A stretch of 64,000 bases of DNA from Lachnospiraceae bacterium (GTDB taxonomy: Bacteria > Bacillota > Clostridia > Lachnospirales > Lachnospiraceae). The stretch covers positions 62,001 to 126,000 of the forward strand of contig JAFTPP010000003.1 in NCBI GenBank assembly GCA_017463255.1, given 5' to 3'. The notes beneath the pieces were generated by a model, which did no database searches, was not told the origin of the DNA, and saw only the letters and a list, made by a program, of their open reading frames with translations. Both the position numbers and the translations under genes were made by a program. Below, in pieces: positions 1 through 9,200 of this stretch. The number at the start of each line of letters is the position of its first letter. The stretch's first letter is position 1.

Positions 1-2304
1 CTCATTTGAAAGTTTTAACAAGCTTGTTTTAACAGCTTCCACACTACCCTGTACGTCAGCTTTTACAATCAGATTAAGTTCTTTTAAGTTACCTGCCTGA
101 ATCTGTGTAAACAGATCATCAAGGCTCATCTTGGTCTTCGTTTCATCAAGAAGTTTTTCTTTATTCTGTGCAATGAAGGTTTCAGCAAACTGTTTTGCTT
201 CTTTATCATTGTTATGTGCAATAAAGATTTCACCTGCATTCGGAACATCGTTAAGTCCTAAGATTTCAACCGGTGTAGAAGGTGTTGCTTCTTTGATTCT
301 TCTTCCCTTATCATCAATCATGGCTCTTACTTTACCATGGGATGCACCTGCAGAAATAAAGTCACCAACATGAAGAGTACCTTTTTGTACAAGTACTGTT
401 GCAACAGGACCACGGCCCTTATCAAGCTCTGCTTCAATGACAAGACCTCTTGCATGACGGTTTGGATTTGCCTTTAACTCTAAGATATCAGCAGTTAAAA
501 GAATCATTTCCAGAAGTTCAGGAATACCTTCGCCTGTTTTTGCAGATACCGGCGCAAATACTGTGCTTCCGCCCCAATCTTCTGCAATAAGTTCATACTC
601 AGTTAATTCCTGTTTTACTCTATCGATATTCGCACTTGGCTTATCAATCTTATTTACAGCTACAATAATTTCAATTCCTGCGGCTTTCGCATGGTTAATG
701 GCTTCAACCGTCTGTGGCATAACACCGTCATCGGCTGCTACTACAAGAATTGCAATATCTGTAGAATTTGCACCACGCATACGCATTGCTGTAAATGCTT
801 CATGTCCCGGTGTATCAAGGAAGGTAATGGTCTGTCCGTTTAAGTTTACGGTATATGCACCGATGTGCTGTGTAATACCACCCGCTTCACGGTCAGTTAC
901 ATTTGACTTTCTGATTGCATCAAGAAGAGAAGTCTTACCATGGTCAACGTGACCCATAACACAGATAACCGGTGGACGTGATGTCAGGTTTTCCGGTGCT
1001 TCCTCTTCTTCTCTTAAAAGTTCTTCGATTACGTCAACTTTTACTTCCTGCTCGCAGATAATCTCATATTCAATCGCAATTTCTTCTGCCTGCTCATAAG
1101 TAATTTCTGAGTTAACAGTAACAATCTGACCCTGCATAAAGAGCTTCTTAACAATGTTAGAAGGCTGCATCTTCATCTTGTCAGCAAGTTCTTTAATAGT
1201 CAATGTTTCAGGAAGAGTAATGACCTTAATTGTCTCTTCAACCACTTCTACTTTTTTCTCCGGTTTAATAAATCTGCCGGCTTTATTCTTAATATTAATA
1301 TTATCTTCTTCGTAGATATGGTCTTTCTTATTCTTCTTATCTCTTTCCTGATTCATTCTTCTTGCTACTTCGTCTCGGTGTTTATCCGATTGAATAATCG
1401 AAGCATCCATTCCGGAAGATTTATTTTGAGATTTTGAGAATCTATTTCCCTGTCTTTCATTGCTCTTAAGGTCTGCGTCTTTATCCGGGAAAGGATTTTT
1501 ACCCATTCCACCACCGAAACCACCTTGGCGATTACGGTCTTTATTTGCATTATAAGGGCGATTTTCTCCGTTAGGCTGGTTTTGTCTGAAATCAGGTCTT
1601 GGTCCTTGCGGTTTCTGGCCCGGACGTGCTTCACCTCTTTGTTTATTGTCTCCATTTCGGTTAAATCCATCTCGTCTACCCTCACCCATATTCTGGTTAC
1701 GATCTCTGTTTGTGTTCTGCTCACGTCTTACAAAAGAATTATTCTGTGCAGGACGGTTTTCTTCACGTCTTTCCGGTTTTACTTCCACAGTTTCTCTTAC
1801 CGGAACAGCTTCTTTTGGCTGAACCTGAGGCTGAACATTTTCTACTACCGGTTCCGGTTTTACAACAGGCTTTGGTTCAGGACTCTTAATACCCATCGCT
1901 CTGTTAAATGCTTCCTGAACAGACATCGCTGATTCAGATGGTTTCATCTGAGGACGTGCAGGCTGAGACTGCTGTGGTCTTTGTCCCTGCGGATGTGGTC
2001 TTTGCATCTGATTCTGTCTTGGCATATTTCCACCCATTTTACTATTCTGTGGATTACCAACAATAATAATACTCTTTTTCTTTTTCGGTTTTGCTTCACC
2101 TTCCGGGGCTGCTGCCTTAGGTGCTTCCTTTTTTTCTTCTATAGGAGCCGGAGCATATTGTTTTTTTACAATGCCTACCGCATCGTCTTCTAACACGCTC
2201 ATATGACTCTTTACTTCAATGCCTTTATCTGTAAGCAAAGAAATAATGTCCTTACTGGAAACATCTAATTCTTTTGCTAACTCATGGACTTTCATTTTTG
2301 CCAT
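1..2304 (-). CDS. infB: Translation initiation factor IF-2 (C-terminus cut by window edge)
   Basis: GTPase that places fMet-tRNA on the 30S subunit and promotes subunit joining. The start and 768 codons are visible; the tRNA-binding C-terminal domains lie beyond the left edge. A short IF2_N helical module (about residues 3-50) is followed by a long basic, Gln/Asn/Arg/Pro-rich and probably disordered linker (about 70-340), a second IF2_N module (about 355-410), then the G domain with GHVDHGKT (451-458), [18 protein letters not shown] and NKID. A GGAGGT ribosome binding site precedes the ATG. It lies 14 bases after ylxQ and is the last visible gene of the rimP-nusA operon. Confidence 0.98.
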   Translation of the reverse strand, partial: MAKMKVHELAKELDVSSKDIISLLTDKGIEVKSHMSVLEDDAVGIVKKQYAPAPIEEKKEAPKAAAPEGEAKPKKKKSIIIVGNPQNSKMGGNMPRQNQMQRPHPQGQRPQQSQPARPQMKPSESAMSVQEAFNRAMGIKSPEPKPVVKPEPVVENVQPQVQPKEAVPVRETVEVKPERREENRPAQNNSFVRREQNTNRDRNQNMGEGRRDGFNRNGDNKQRGEARPGQKPQGPRPDFRQNQPNGENRPYNANKDRNRQGGFGGGMGKNPFPDKDADLKSNERQGNRFSKSQNKSSGMDASIIQSDKHRDEVARRMNQERDKKNKKDHIYEEDNINIKNKAGRFIKPEKKVEVVEETIKVITLPETLTIKELADKMKMQPSNIVKKLFMQGQIVTVNSEITYEQAEEIAIEYEIICEQEVKVDVIEELLREEEEAPENLTSRPPVICVMGHVDHGKTSLLDAIRKSNVTDREAGGITQHIGAYTVNLNGQTITFLDTPGHEAFTAMRMRGANSTDIAILVVAADDGVMPQTVEAINHAKAAGIEIIVAVNKIDKPSANIDRVKQELTEYELIAEDWGGSTVFAPVSAKTGEGIPELLEMILLTADILELKANPNRHARGLVIEAELDKGRGPVATVLVQKGTLHVGDFISAGASHGKVRAMIDDKGRRIKEATPSTPVEILGLNDVPNAGEIFIAHNNDKEAKQFAETFIAQNKEKLLDETKTKMSLDDLFTQIQAGNLKELNLIVKADVQGSVEAVKTSLLKLSNE

Positions 2305-2318
2305 TCTAACTACCTCCG

Positions 2319-2633
2319 TTATACTGTCTGCTTCTCAAGCTTTTTGATAAGGGATTTGGCGAATCCTTCATCTGTTAATGCCAAAGAAGCCCTCATTTCT
2401 TTTCCCATTGCATGACCTAATTCATCTTTGGTTCCGTATACAAACATGGGAACCTCATAAAAAGTACACATATCACTAAACTTCTTCTTGGTATTGTCTG
2501 ATGCATCCTCTGCCACAATGACCAATGTTGCCTGATATGATTTCACGCTTTTTTCTGTCATGAATTCGCCACTTACTACATTACGTCCCTTGGTCGCAAG
2601 TCCAATCATGGATAAAATGTTATTCTGTGCCAT
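2319..2633 (-). CDS. ylxQ: YlxQ-like L7Ae/L30e-family RNA-binding protein
   Basis: Small protein (104 residues) of the L7Ae/L30e fold, which binds kink-turn RNA; in the nusA-infB operon this family is called YlxQ. The N-terminus [20 protein letters not shown] and the segment around VSGEF...SVKS...[16 protein letters not shown] are typical of the family. I place the start at the ATG at 2633; an in-frame GTG at 2645 is an alternative adding four residues. Either start lies inside the end of ylxR, so the two are translationally coupled. The exact cellular role is not well settled. Confidence 0.88.
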   Translation of the reverse strand: MAQNNILSMIGLATKGRNVVSGEFMTEKSVKSYQATLVIVAEDASDNTKKKFSDMCTFYEVPMFVYGTKDELGHAMGKEMRASLALTDEGFAKSLIKKLEKQTV

Positions 2634-2895
2634 CTTCTTCACCAAACGCTTTCTCCAAATTATCGTATACTTCCTTTGGGATGGACATTTTAAACGAACG
2701 GTCTAAGCCTTTTGTCTTAATTGCTTTTTGTAAACATTCAAGATTCATGCACAAATAAGCACCGCGTCCGTTTTTTCTGCCGGTCTTGTCGAGTATAATC
2801 TGATCTTCAGGGGTCTTTAATACTCTCATCATTTCTTTTTTACTGCCCATTGTGCCACAACCTACACACTGACGCATTGGGATTTTCTTATTCAA
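2620..2895 (-). CDS. ylxR: YlxR family protein (DUF448; RnpM-type RNA-binding protein)
   Basis: Protein of 91 residues with the diagnostic N-terminal IPMRQCVGCG motif (residues 5-14) and the segment KTGRKNGRGAYLC (about 38-50) of the YlxR/DUF448 family. Members bind RNA; the B. subtilis protein has been described as a modulator of RNase P. It sits between nusA and ylxQ as in most Firmicutes and overlaps the latter. A GGAGTGATTAAGTTTG sequence precedes the start. Confidence 0.93.
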   Translation of the reverse strand: MNKKIPMRQCVGCGTMGSKKEMMRVLKTPEDQIILDKTGRKNGRGAYLCMNLECLQKAIKTKGLDRSFKMSIPKEVYDNLEKAFGEEDGTE

Positions 2896-2941
2896 ACTTA
2901 ATCACTCCTTTATCAGTATATGACAACCGGCTGCGAATCAG

Positions 2942-4081
2942 TTATTCTAATTCGCCTGCTTCGTCCTCTACATAATCTTCTTCATAGGTTTCATCGTAAT
3001 CGTCTTCATCATAATCGATGTAGTCTTCATAACGGAAGCCTTCAGCGTCTTTCGCCTGTGTTTCACTCTTAATATCAATCTTATATCCTGTTAATCTTGC
3101 TGCAAGTCTTGCATTCTGACCTTCCTTACCAATTGCAAGTGATAACTGATAATCCGGTACAACAACCTTTGCAGTCTTTTCATCAGGATCTGCGAATACT
3201 GCTACAATCTTAGCAGGAGAAAGAGCATTCTGAATTAAGTTACCCGGGTTTTCATCCCAGTTAATAATATCAATTTTTTCTCCGCGTAATTCATCAACAA
3301 TGGCATTTACTCTGGAACCATTGAAACCTACGCATGCACCAACAGCGTCAACGTTTGGATTGTTACTCCATACTGCCATCTTGGTTCTGCTTCCTGCTTC
3401 TCTGGCAATGCTCATGATTTCTACTGTTCCATCCTGGATTTCAGCAACTTCTGCTTCAAATAATCTCTTAACAAGTTCAGGATGTGTACGGCTTACAAGA
3501 ATTCTTGGTCCCTTTGTAGCGTTCTTAACTTCTACAATATAAACCTTAATTCTTTCGGTTGGCTTAAAGTTTTCACCCTTTACCTGTTCGCTTTCATTTA
3601 AAATAGCATCTGCTTTGCCAAGGTTAATACTGATGTTTTTACCTAAATATCTTTGAACAACGCCTGTTACAACGTCTTTTTCTTTTTCATAATACTGATT
3701 GTAGATAACGCTTCTTTCTTCCTCACGGATTTTCTGTAAGATAACGTTTTTTGCATTCTGTGTAGCAATACGACCGAATTCTTTAGATTTGATTTCTACT
3801 TTGATGATATCTCCGATTTTTGCTTTTTTAGCAAGTGTCTTAGCTTCTTCCAAAGAAATCTGACATACACTGTCTTCTACTTCTTCTACAACTTCTTTTT
3901 CTGCATACACTTCAAAATCACATGTTTCACGGTTTACAACTGCTTTCATATTATCCGCTTTTCCAAAGTGATTCTTGCATGCTGTTAAAAGAGAACTTTC
4001 AATCGCTTCAAACAATGTTTCTTTGCTGATATCTTTCTCTTTTTCAAGAAGGTTAAGTGCTTCCATTAATTCTTTGTTCAT
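2942..4081 (-). CDS. nusA: Transcription termination/antitermination factor NusA
   Basis: RNA polymerase-associated factor controlling pausing, termination and antitermination. 379 residues, a normal length for Gram-positive NusA: N-terminal RNAP-binding domain (1 to about 125), S1 domain (about 133-200, VVTGVVQRYLGKNISINLGK), and KH1-KH2 (about 200-345, with ACVGFNGSRVNAIVDELRGEKIDII and LAIGKEGQNARLAARLTGYKI). It ends with an unusual very acidic Asp/Glu/Tyr tail from about 350. It lies 22 bases after rimP, in the conserved rimP-nusA-ylxR-ylxQ-infB order. Confidence 0.98.
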   Translation of the reverse strand: MNKELMEALNLLEKEKDISKETLFEAIESSLLTACKNHFGKADNMKAVVNRETCDFEVYAEKEVVEEVEDSVCQISLEEAKTLAKKAKIGDIIKVEIKSKEFGRIATQNAKNVILQKIREEERSVIYNQYYEKEKDVVTGVVQRYLGKNISINLGKADAILNESEQVKGENFKPTERIKVYIVEVKNATKGPRILVSRTHPELVKRLFEAEVAEIQDGTVEIMSIAREAGSRTKMAVWSNNPNVDAVGACVGFNGSRVNAIVDELRGEKIDIINWDENPGNLIQNALSPAKIVAVFADPDEKTAKVVVPDYQLSLAIGKEGQNARLAARLTGYKIDIKSETQAKDAEGFRYEDYIDYDEDDYDETYEEDYVEDEAGELE

Positions 4082-4103
4082 TTTCTTAATATCCTCTCTC
4101 TTT

Positions 4104-4577
4104 CTAAAAATCTAAAGCAAGTCTTACTAAAGCCACATTTGCTCTTTCAAACCGCATTGTGTTTACTGTGTCATCTACATTTGTTAATGTAATACTGTCT
4201 TTATCATAAGAATCCAAGATTCCTGTGAACTCTTTTTGCTTTTCTACCGGCTTATACAGACGAATCTCAACCTGTTCACCGATACTCTTATCGAAATGCT
4301 TATCTTTCTTTAAGGCCCTGCCAAGTCCCGGACTGCTGATTTCCAGGATATATGCGTCTTCAATAAAATCCTCTTTATCCAAAATATCGGATACTGCTCT
4401 GCTCACCACTTCGCAGTCTTTAATATTAACGCCTTCTTCTTTTTCGATGTAGCCTCTTAAATACCAGTCACTTCCTTCTTTGACATATTCCACATCATAG
4501 ATGGAAAGACCATTCTCTTTTACGATAGGTTCTAAGATGGCTTCGAAACGCGCCTCGTATGTTTCACGCTTTGACAT
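4104..4577 (-). CDS. rimP: Ribosome maturation factor RimP
   Basis: Factor needed for 30S subunit maturation (157 residues, normal length). The N-terminal alpha/beta domain carries LSIYDVEYVKEG and LEISSPGLGRAL (around residues 80-92), the classical RimP signature; the C-terminal part is an Sm-like beta barrel. The ribosome binding site AGGAGGGCGGTAA directly precedes the ATG. It is first in the nusA-infB operon, preceded by a short leader with a hairpin and a strong promoter-like sequence at 4653-4681. Confidence 0.96.
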   Translation of the reverse strand: MSKRETYEARFEAILEPIVKENGLSIYDVEYVKEGSDWYLRGYIEKEEGVNIKDCEVVSRAVSDILDKEDFIEDAYILEISSPGLGRALKKDKHFDKSIGEQVEIRLYKPVEKQKEFTGILDSYDKDSITLTNVDDTVNTMRFERANVALVRLALDF

Positions 4578-4599
4578 TTACCGCCCTCCTACAATATGA

Positions 4600-4625
4600 A
4601 AGAGTGGACTCGCAAGCCCACTCTT
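4600..4625 (-). promoter_or_regulatory. Leader hairpin before rimP
   Basis: On the minus strand AAGAGTGG and CCACTCTT form an 8-base-pair stem around a 10-base loop, followed by TCATATT. It is in the roughly 70-base leader between the promoter at 4653-4681 and the rimP start. Hairpins with an AGAGTGG/CCACTCT stem are, as far as I recall, common before rimP in Firmicutes; a role in attenuation is an inference since the following T-run is poor. Confidence 0.5.
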
Positions 4626-4652
4626 AATACTTTAACTCTATTAACTGTGTTC

Positions 4653-4681
4653 AGTATAACACTTGAATTTAGGGAATGCAA
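4653..4681 (-). promoter_or_regulatory. Sigma-A type promoter of the rimP-nusA-infB operon
   Basis: Minus strand TTGCAT (4681-4676), 17-base spacer, TATACT (4658-4653). Transcription would begin near 4646, about 70 bases before the rimP start. The -35 region overlaps the hairpins that follow degV. Confidence 0.6.
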
Positions 4682-4700
4682 GTGTTTTTCTAAAAAACAC
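4682..4700 (-). terminator. Hairpin after degV, weak terminator candidate
   Basis: GTGTTTTT and AAAAACAC form an 8-base-pair stem with a 3-base loop, five bases after the degV stop codon. It lacks a clean T-run on the minus strand (TTGCATTCC follows), so termination is uncertain. It can compete with a second stem, ACACTTG/CAAGTGT at 4660-4686, because the two share bases. Confidence 0.35.
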
Positions 4701-4704
4701 GAAA

Positions 4705-5568
4705 TTATTCACCCAAATACACAACTCCTACTGTGCCGGGACCTGAATGTGCTCCGATACTTGGTCCAATCGGAACAATAATAAAATCTTCATATCCGAA
4801 ACGTTCTACAATCAATTTCTTCAGGTACTCTGCTTCTTCCTTTGCATCACCATGCATAATTCCGATAAATATCTGCTTATCTTTATAGCTTCCAAGACTC
4901 GCTTCCATATTATCAACGATGGTTGACATTGCCTTTTTCGTTCCTCTTACTTTTGCAGCTGCCACAAGCTTACCTTCATTGTTAATTTCAAGAATCGGCT
5001 TAATATTTGCTACCGTTCCTAAAATTGCAGAGGTTCTTGAAAGTCTGCCTCCCCTAAAGAGGTGGTTTAAATCATCTACAATAAACTGAATCTTCAAATG
5101 ATTCTTTAATTCTTCAATCGCTGCTGCTGTTTCTTCAATGCTCTTTCCCTGGGCGCGCATATCAACCGCTTTTTTGATTAACATACCTTCACCCAATGAA
5201 GCAGAAAGCGTATCTATGACAATAATATTCATTTCAGGATATTCGTCTTTTATCTCACCTGCAACCATTACAATATTACTATAGCCACCGCTTAAAGCAG
5301 ATGAAAAGCTGATATGAAGAATGTCTTTTCCTTCTTTTGCATAATCAGCAAACTTATCATAAATAACTGCCGGATTACTAGCCATGGTAGCCGCTTTTTT
5401 CTGAGCTCTCATGGCATCATAAAACTCACGGATAGTAAGTTCTCTTCCATCACCGTACACCTCATCTTCGATTGTATAATAATGAGGAATAATTCCTATC
5501 TGGTGCTGTTGTACAAATTCTACCGGTAAATCCGAGTTCGTTTCTGTAGTAATTACAAATTCTCTCAT
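4705..5568 (-). CDS. DegV family fatty-acid-binding protein
   Basis: DegV/FakB-type protein (287 residues, normal length). Family members bind a fatty acid and, in studied species, present it to the FakA kinase for phospholipid synthesis. Typical features: N-terminal VITTETNSDLP, the segment ATMASNP near residue 60, HISFSSALSGGY with the conserved Ser/Thr-rich lipid-carboxylate loop, FRGGRLSR (about 163-170), and the C-terminal IGAHSGPGTVG. The start follows GGAGGGATTAG. It is a single gene, separated from rimP by promoter and hairpin sequences. No fakA-like gene is nearby, so the partner must be elsewhere. Confidence 0.93.
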   Translation of the reverse strand: MREFVITTETNSDLPVEFVQQHQIGIIPHYYTIEDEVYGDGRELTIREFYDAMRAQKKAATMASNPAVIYDKFADYAKEGKDILHISFSSALSGGYSNIVMVAGEIKDEYPEMNIIVIDTLSASLGEGMLIKKAVDMRAQGKSIEETAAAIEELKNHLKIQFIVDDLNHLFRGGRLSRTSAILGTVANIKPILEINNEGKLVAAAKVRGTKKAMSTIVDNMEASLGSYKDKQIFIGIMHGDAKEEAEYLKKLIVERFGYEDFIIVPIGPSIGAHSGPGTVGVVYLGE

Positions 5569-5678
5569 CTAATCCCTCCAAACACTGTCCCACATCAAAT
5601 TGGGAACAATGAAAAATATCATAAGCATTATAAGAATGATACCACAAAGGCAATAAAATGAAAAGGCAATAAAATTGA

Positions 5679-5714
5679 TTTTTTCAGAAAAACTCTTGCA
5701 TTTTTCAGAAGAAT
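5679..5714. promoter_or_regulatory. Two CodY-box-like sequences between degV and tRNA-Glu
   Basis: Two copies of TTTTCAGAA, 21 bases apart (C at 5685 and 5706). Against the CodY consensus AATTTTCWGAAAATT the left copy (5679-5693) matches 11 of 15 and the right copy (5700-5714) 12 of 15. They bracket and overlap the -35 element of the tRNA promoter. A CodY gene with a conserved DNA-binding helix is in this window, but binding here is an inference. Confidence 0.3.
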
Positions 5715-5724
5715 AAGATATTAT
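5696..5724 (+). promoter_or_regulatory. Promoter of tRNA-Glu
   Basis: TTGCAT (5696-5701), 17-base spacer, TATTAT (5719-5724), about 28 bases before the tRNA. It matches the sigma-A consensus well and is on the strand of the tRNA, unlike almost everything else here. Confidence 0.6.
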
Positions 5725-5752
5725 AAGCAAGTGTCGTAACAAAATACTTTTT

Positions 5753-5824
5753 GGTGAATTGGTCAAGAGGTTAAGACGCCGCCCTCTCACGGCGGAATCA
5801 CGGGTTCGATTCCCGTATTCACTG
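5753..5824 (+). tRNA. tRNA-Glu (anticodon CTC)
   Basis: A complete cloverleaf can be folded by hand: acceptor GGTGAAT/ATTCACT (with one G-T pair at the end), D-stem GTC/GAC, anticodon stem CCGCC/GGCGG around the loop CTCTCAC giving anticodon CTC, a short variable region, and T-stem ACGGG/CCCGT around TTCGATT. The discriminator base is G, as usual for Glu. CCA is not encoded. The length is 72 bases. Confidence 0.95.
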
Positions 5825-5830
5825 CTCTTA

Positions 5831-5867
5831 TAGCCCTAATAATTTAGGGCTATTCTATTTTTCTTTT
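5831..5867 (+). terminator. Terminator of tRNA-Glu
   Basis: TAGCCCTAA and TTAGGGCTA form a perfect 9-base-pair stem around TAAT, followed by the T-rich tract TTCTATTTTTCTTTT. It starts seven bases after the tRNA. Confidence 0.9.
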
Positions 5868-5905
5868 ACATTTCAAATTTTTCCATTTTTATTGTTCCTT
5901 GGCAA

Positions 5906-5924
5906 ATTAATAAGACTTTACACC
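5906..5924 (+). repeat. Left arm of a 19-base inverted repeat around the 59-residue gene
   Basis: ATTAATAAGACTTTACACC is the exact reverse complement of bases 6183-6201. The -35 element of the small gene lies within this arm. The two arms enclose promoter, gene and part of the terminator. Confidence 0.85.
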
Positions 5925-5945
5925 ATTTCGCCTTTTCTATATAAT
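5917..5945 (+). promoter_or_regulatory. Promoter of the 59-residue gene
   Basis: TTTACA (5917-5922), 17-base spacer, perfect TATAAT (5940-5945). Transcription would start about 28 bases before the gene, giving a short leader that contains AGGGAGG. Confidence 0.7.
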
Positions 5946-5979
5946 ATTTATATCATTATGGAAAAGGGAGGATTTGAAA

Positions 5980-6159
5980 GTGAGTGATTACATGCCAACC
6001 GAAAAAGAAATGATTAATAACCTGATTGATAAGTATACGGATTTACAAAGAATAAAAAAATCCGACAATTTGGAAAAAGAAGTAGATTATCAATTAACCG
6101 TTACCAAGGCAAAACTTGAGTCCTTCGGTATCATTACTGAGAATTTAGATATTAAATAA
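5980..6159 (+). CDS. Small protein of unknown function (59 residues)
   Basis: I do not recognise this gene. It has its own promoter (TTTACA-17-TATAAT), a strong ribosome binding site (AGGGAGG, 5965-5971) and a downstream terminator, so it is very probably real. The GTG at 5980 is the best start by spacing; the TTG at 5974 is too close to the binding site and the ATG at 5992 is a later option. The protein is highly charged, Lys/Glu/Asp-rich, with a predicted pair of helices (about residues 6-22 and 28-48) and no membrane segment, cysteine or signal peptide. It is the only protein gene on the plus strand and is framed by a 19-base inverted repeat. Confidence 0.75.
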   Translation: MSDYMPTEKEMINNLIDKYTDLQRIKKSDNLEKEVDYQLTVTKAKLESFGIITENLDIK

Positions 6160-6181
6160 TTCTGATATATTAACAAAAACA

Positions 6182-6213
6182 AGGTGTAAAGTCTTATTAA
6201 TAACTTTACACCT
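6182..6213. terminator. Bidirectional terminator between the small gene and polC
   Basis: AGGTGTAAAGT (6182-6192) and ACTTTACACCT (6203-6213) form an 11-base-pair stem. TTCTTTTT follows on the plus strand and TGTTTTTGTT on the minus strand, so it can end both the small gene and the converging polC transcript. Its left arm also belongs to the 19-base inverted repeat. Confidence 0.85.
6183..6201 (-). repeat. Right arm of the 19-base inverted repeat
   Basis: GGTGTAAAGTCTTATTAAT, the exact reverse complement of 5906-5924. No obvious target-site duplication flanks the pair (GGCAA on the left, AACTT on the right). Confidence 0.85.
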
Positions 6214-6219
6214 TTCTTT

Positions 6220-9200
6220 TTATACAAAATCAAATAAACTAAGCTGGTTTGATTCAGGAAGGTTACCTAAAATACCAAGTTCATTCATCTTATCAACAAT
6301 CGTTCTGCTGGCCTTTGAACGTTGTCTGAAATCATCCCTTGATATAAACGGACCGTCTTTTGCAGCCTCTACAATGGCATCTGCCGCATTTTCTCCCAGT
6401 CCGTCAATACTGCTTAGCGACGGCATTAACTTGCCGTCAATAATCTGAAACAGTCTTGATTTTGCAGTAAAAATATCTATAGGCATAAATTCAAAGCCTC
6501 TCGCGTACATTTCCTGCACAATCTTCATGTCCTTAAAAGTATCCTGTTCCTTTTTACTTAAGGTATCCATTCTTCTCTTATAATCTTCCATATGGGCAAG
6601 CAAGGTCTGTTCGCCAAGACACATTAATTCATAAGAAAAGGCTGAAGCACGGATACTAAAGTACGCTGCGTAATAAGCAAGAGGATAATTCACCTTACAG
6701 TAAGCAATACGCCACGCCATCATAACGTAGGCAGCCGCATGGGCTTTCGGGAACATGTACTGAATCTTTTTACAGGACCAGATATACCAATCCGGAACAT
6801 CTGCCGCCAACATGGCCTCTTCCATCTCCGGCTTTAATCCTTTTCCCTTACGGACACTTTCCATAATCTTAAAGGATAAGGAGCTTTCTACCCCCTTATT
6901 AATTAAATAAGTCATAATATCATCACGGGTACAGATTGCAGTAGAAATGGTTGCTTTACCTTCTTCAATCAATGTTTGGGCGTTTCCAAGCCATACGTCA
7001 GTACCATGACTCAATCCGGAAATACGGATTAAATCGGAAAAAGACTTAGGTTGGGTATCCACTAACATTTGAATAACAAAGTCCGTACCAAACTCAGGAA
7101 TACCTAATGAGCCCAAGGTGCATCCATCAATCTGATCAGGCGTAATTCCCAGAGCTTCCGTAGAACGGAACAATGACATTACCTGTGGGTCATCCAACGG
7201 AATCTCCACCGCATTAATCCCTGTTAAATCCTCTAACATTCTTATCATGGTTGGATCGTCGTGTCCTAAAATATCAAGCTTTAACAGGTTATGGTCAATG
7301 GAGTGATAATCAAAGTGAGTTGTAATAATATCCGTTGTCATATCATTGGCAGGATGCTGTACCGGGGTAAAAGAATTGATTTCCTCGCCTAACGGCAGCA
7401 CCGTAATACCTCCGGGATGCTGACCCGTAGTACGTCTGATACCGGTACATCCTTCTACAATTCGATTGATTTCACTCTCCCGTTTTTTCTCACCGTGTTC
7501 CTCAAAGTAATTCTTCACATATCCATAGGCTGTTTTTTCAGCAAGAGTACCAATAGTTCCCGCTCTGAAGGTCTGACCGTCACCAAAGATAACCTCCGTG
7601 TATTTATGTGCCTTACTTTGGTATTCTCCCGAGAAGTTTAAGTCAATATCCGGCTCTTTATCACCTTTAAATCCTAAGAAGGTTTCAAAAGGAATATCAA
7701 AGCCGTCCTTTTTTAACATGGTGCCGCATTCAGGGCAAGCCTTATCCGGCATATCACACCCTGCTGCCCCTGCGTAAGCCCTTACTTCATCCGATTCAAA
7801 ATCACTGTAATGGCAATTTGGGCAGTAATAATGGGGACTTAAAGGGTTAACCTCTGTAATACCCGACATGGTTGCTACAAAGGAAGAACCAACACTACCT
7901 CTGGAACCTACCAGATAGCCATCCTCTACTGACTTCCACACAAGCTTCTGTGCAATAATATACATAACGGCAAAACCGTTAGTAATAATGGAATTAAGTT
8001 CCCTCTGGAGTCTCGCCTCAACGATTGGCGGCAACGGATTTCCATACATGGAATAGGCTTTATTATAACAAATATCCGTTAAAGTTTTGTCTGAATCCGG
8101 AATAACCGGCGCACATTTATCCGGCCGCACCGGTGAAATCTTTTCACACATATTGGCAATCAGGTTGGTATTGGTTATTACAACCTCTTCTGCCTTTTCA
8201 CTTCCAAGGTATTCAAACTCCGCCAGCATTTCTTCCGTAGTACGAAGGAATAACGGAGCCTGCTCATCCGCATCTGTAAACCCTTTGCCGGCCATAATAA
8301 TTCTTCTGTATATTTCATCTTCAGGATTTAAAAAATGAACGTCACAAGTTGCCACAACGGGCTTATGGAATTTTTCTCCAAGAGCAACTACTTTTTTATT
8401 AATCTCTTTAATATCTTCGTCACTGTTAATATTTTCAATTTTAGGGGAATCCACCATAAAGTGGTTGTTTCCCACAGGCTGAATCTCAAGGTAATCATAA
8501 AAGCTTACAATCCTTGCTATATCCCTGTCGCTTTTTCCTTCTAACAACGCACTGTATAATTCTCCTGCTTCACAGGCGCTTCCCACAATTAAACCTTCCC
8601 TGTATTTTTGTACAAGACTCTTAGGCATCTTAGGCTGTCTGTTGAAGTATTTCAGATGGGACTCTGAAACCAATTTATACAGGTTGATTCGCCCAATATC
8701 GTTTTTTGCCAAAATAATACAGTGGTACGATTTTAACTTACGGATTACTTCCTCACTTGAGGCCGCCAACGCATTAATCTGTCCCAATTGGTTTACACCC
8801 TTATCCCTTAACATCGGAATAAACTTCACAAAGATTTCTGCCGTTGCGCCTGCATCATCTACTGCGCGGTGATGATTTTCAAGACTTACGCCTAATTCCT
8901 TGGCAACCGTATCAAGGGTGTGTTTTTTATGGTTCGGGAAAAGAATACGTGAGATTCCCACCGTATCCACACTGGTCAACTCTCTTTCTATCCCCTGTCT
9001 CTTACAGTTTTCCTGAATAAAACTCATATCAAAGGAAGCATTATGTGCCACCATAATACAGCCTTCGCAAAACTCCATAAATCTTGGTAAAATCTGTTCA
9101 ATCGTTTCGGAACCGATTACCATACTGTCATTAATTCCGGTTAATTTTTCAATACGGAACGGAATGGGAATACATGGATTTACAAAAGTTGAAAAACGTT

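Noticed and set aside
1365-2193. Open frames on both strands opposite or shifted to the infB linker
   Set aside because: The linker of IF-2 is repetitive and of unusual composition, which leaves other frames open; none has supporting signals.
5569-5790. A 73-residue open frame upstream of degV
   Set aside because: It runs through the tRNA-Glu gene on the opposite strand and has no ribosome binding site.
5980-6159. Spo0E-type phosphatase as identity for the 59-residue protein
   Set aside because: Size and two-helix layout would fit, but the SQxLD signature is missing, so no assignment was made.
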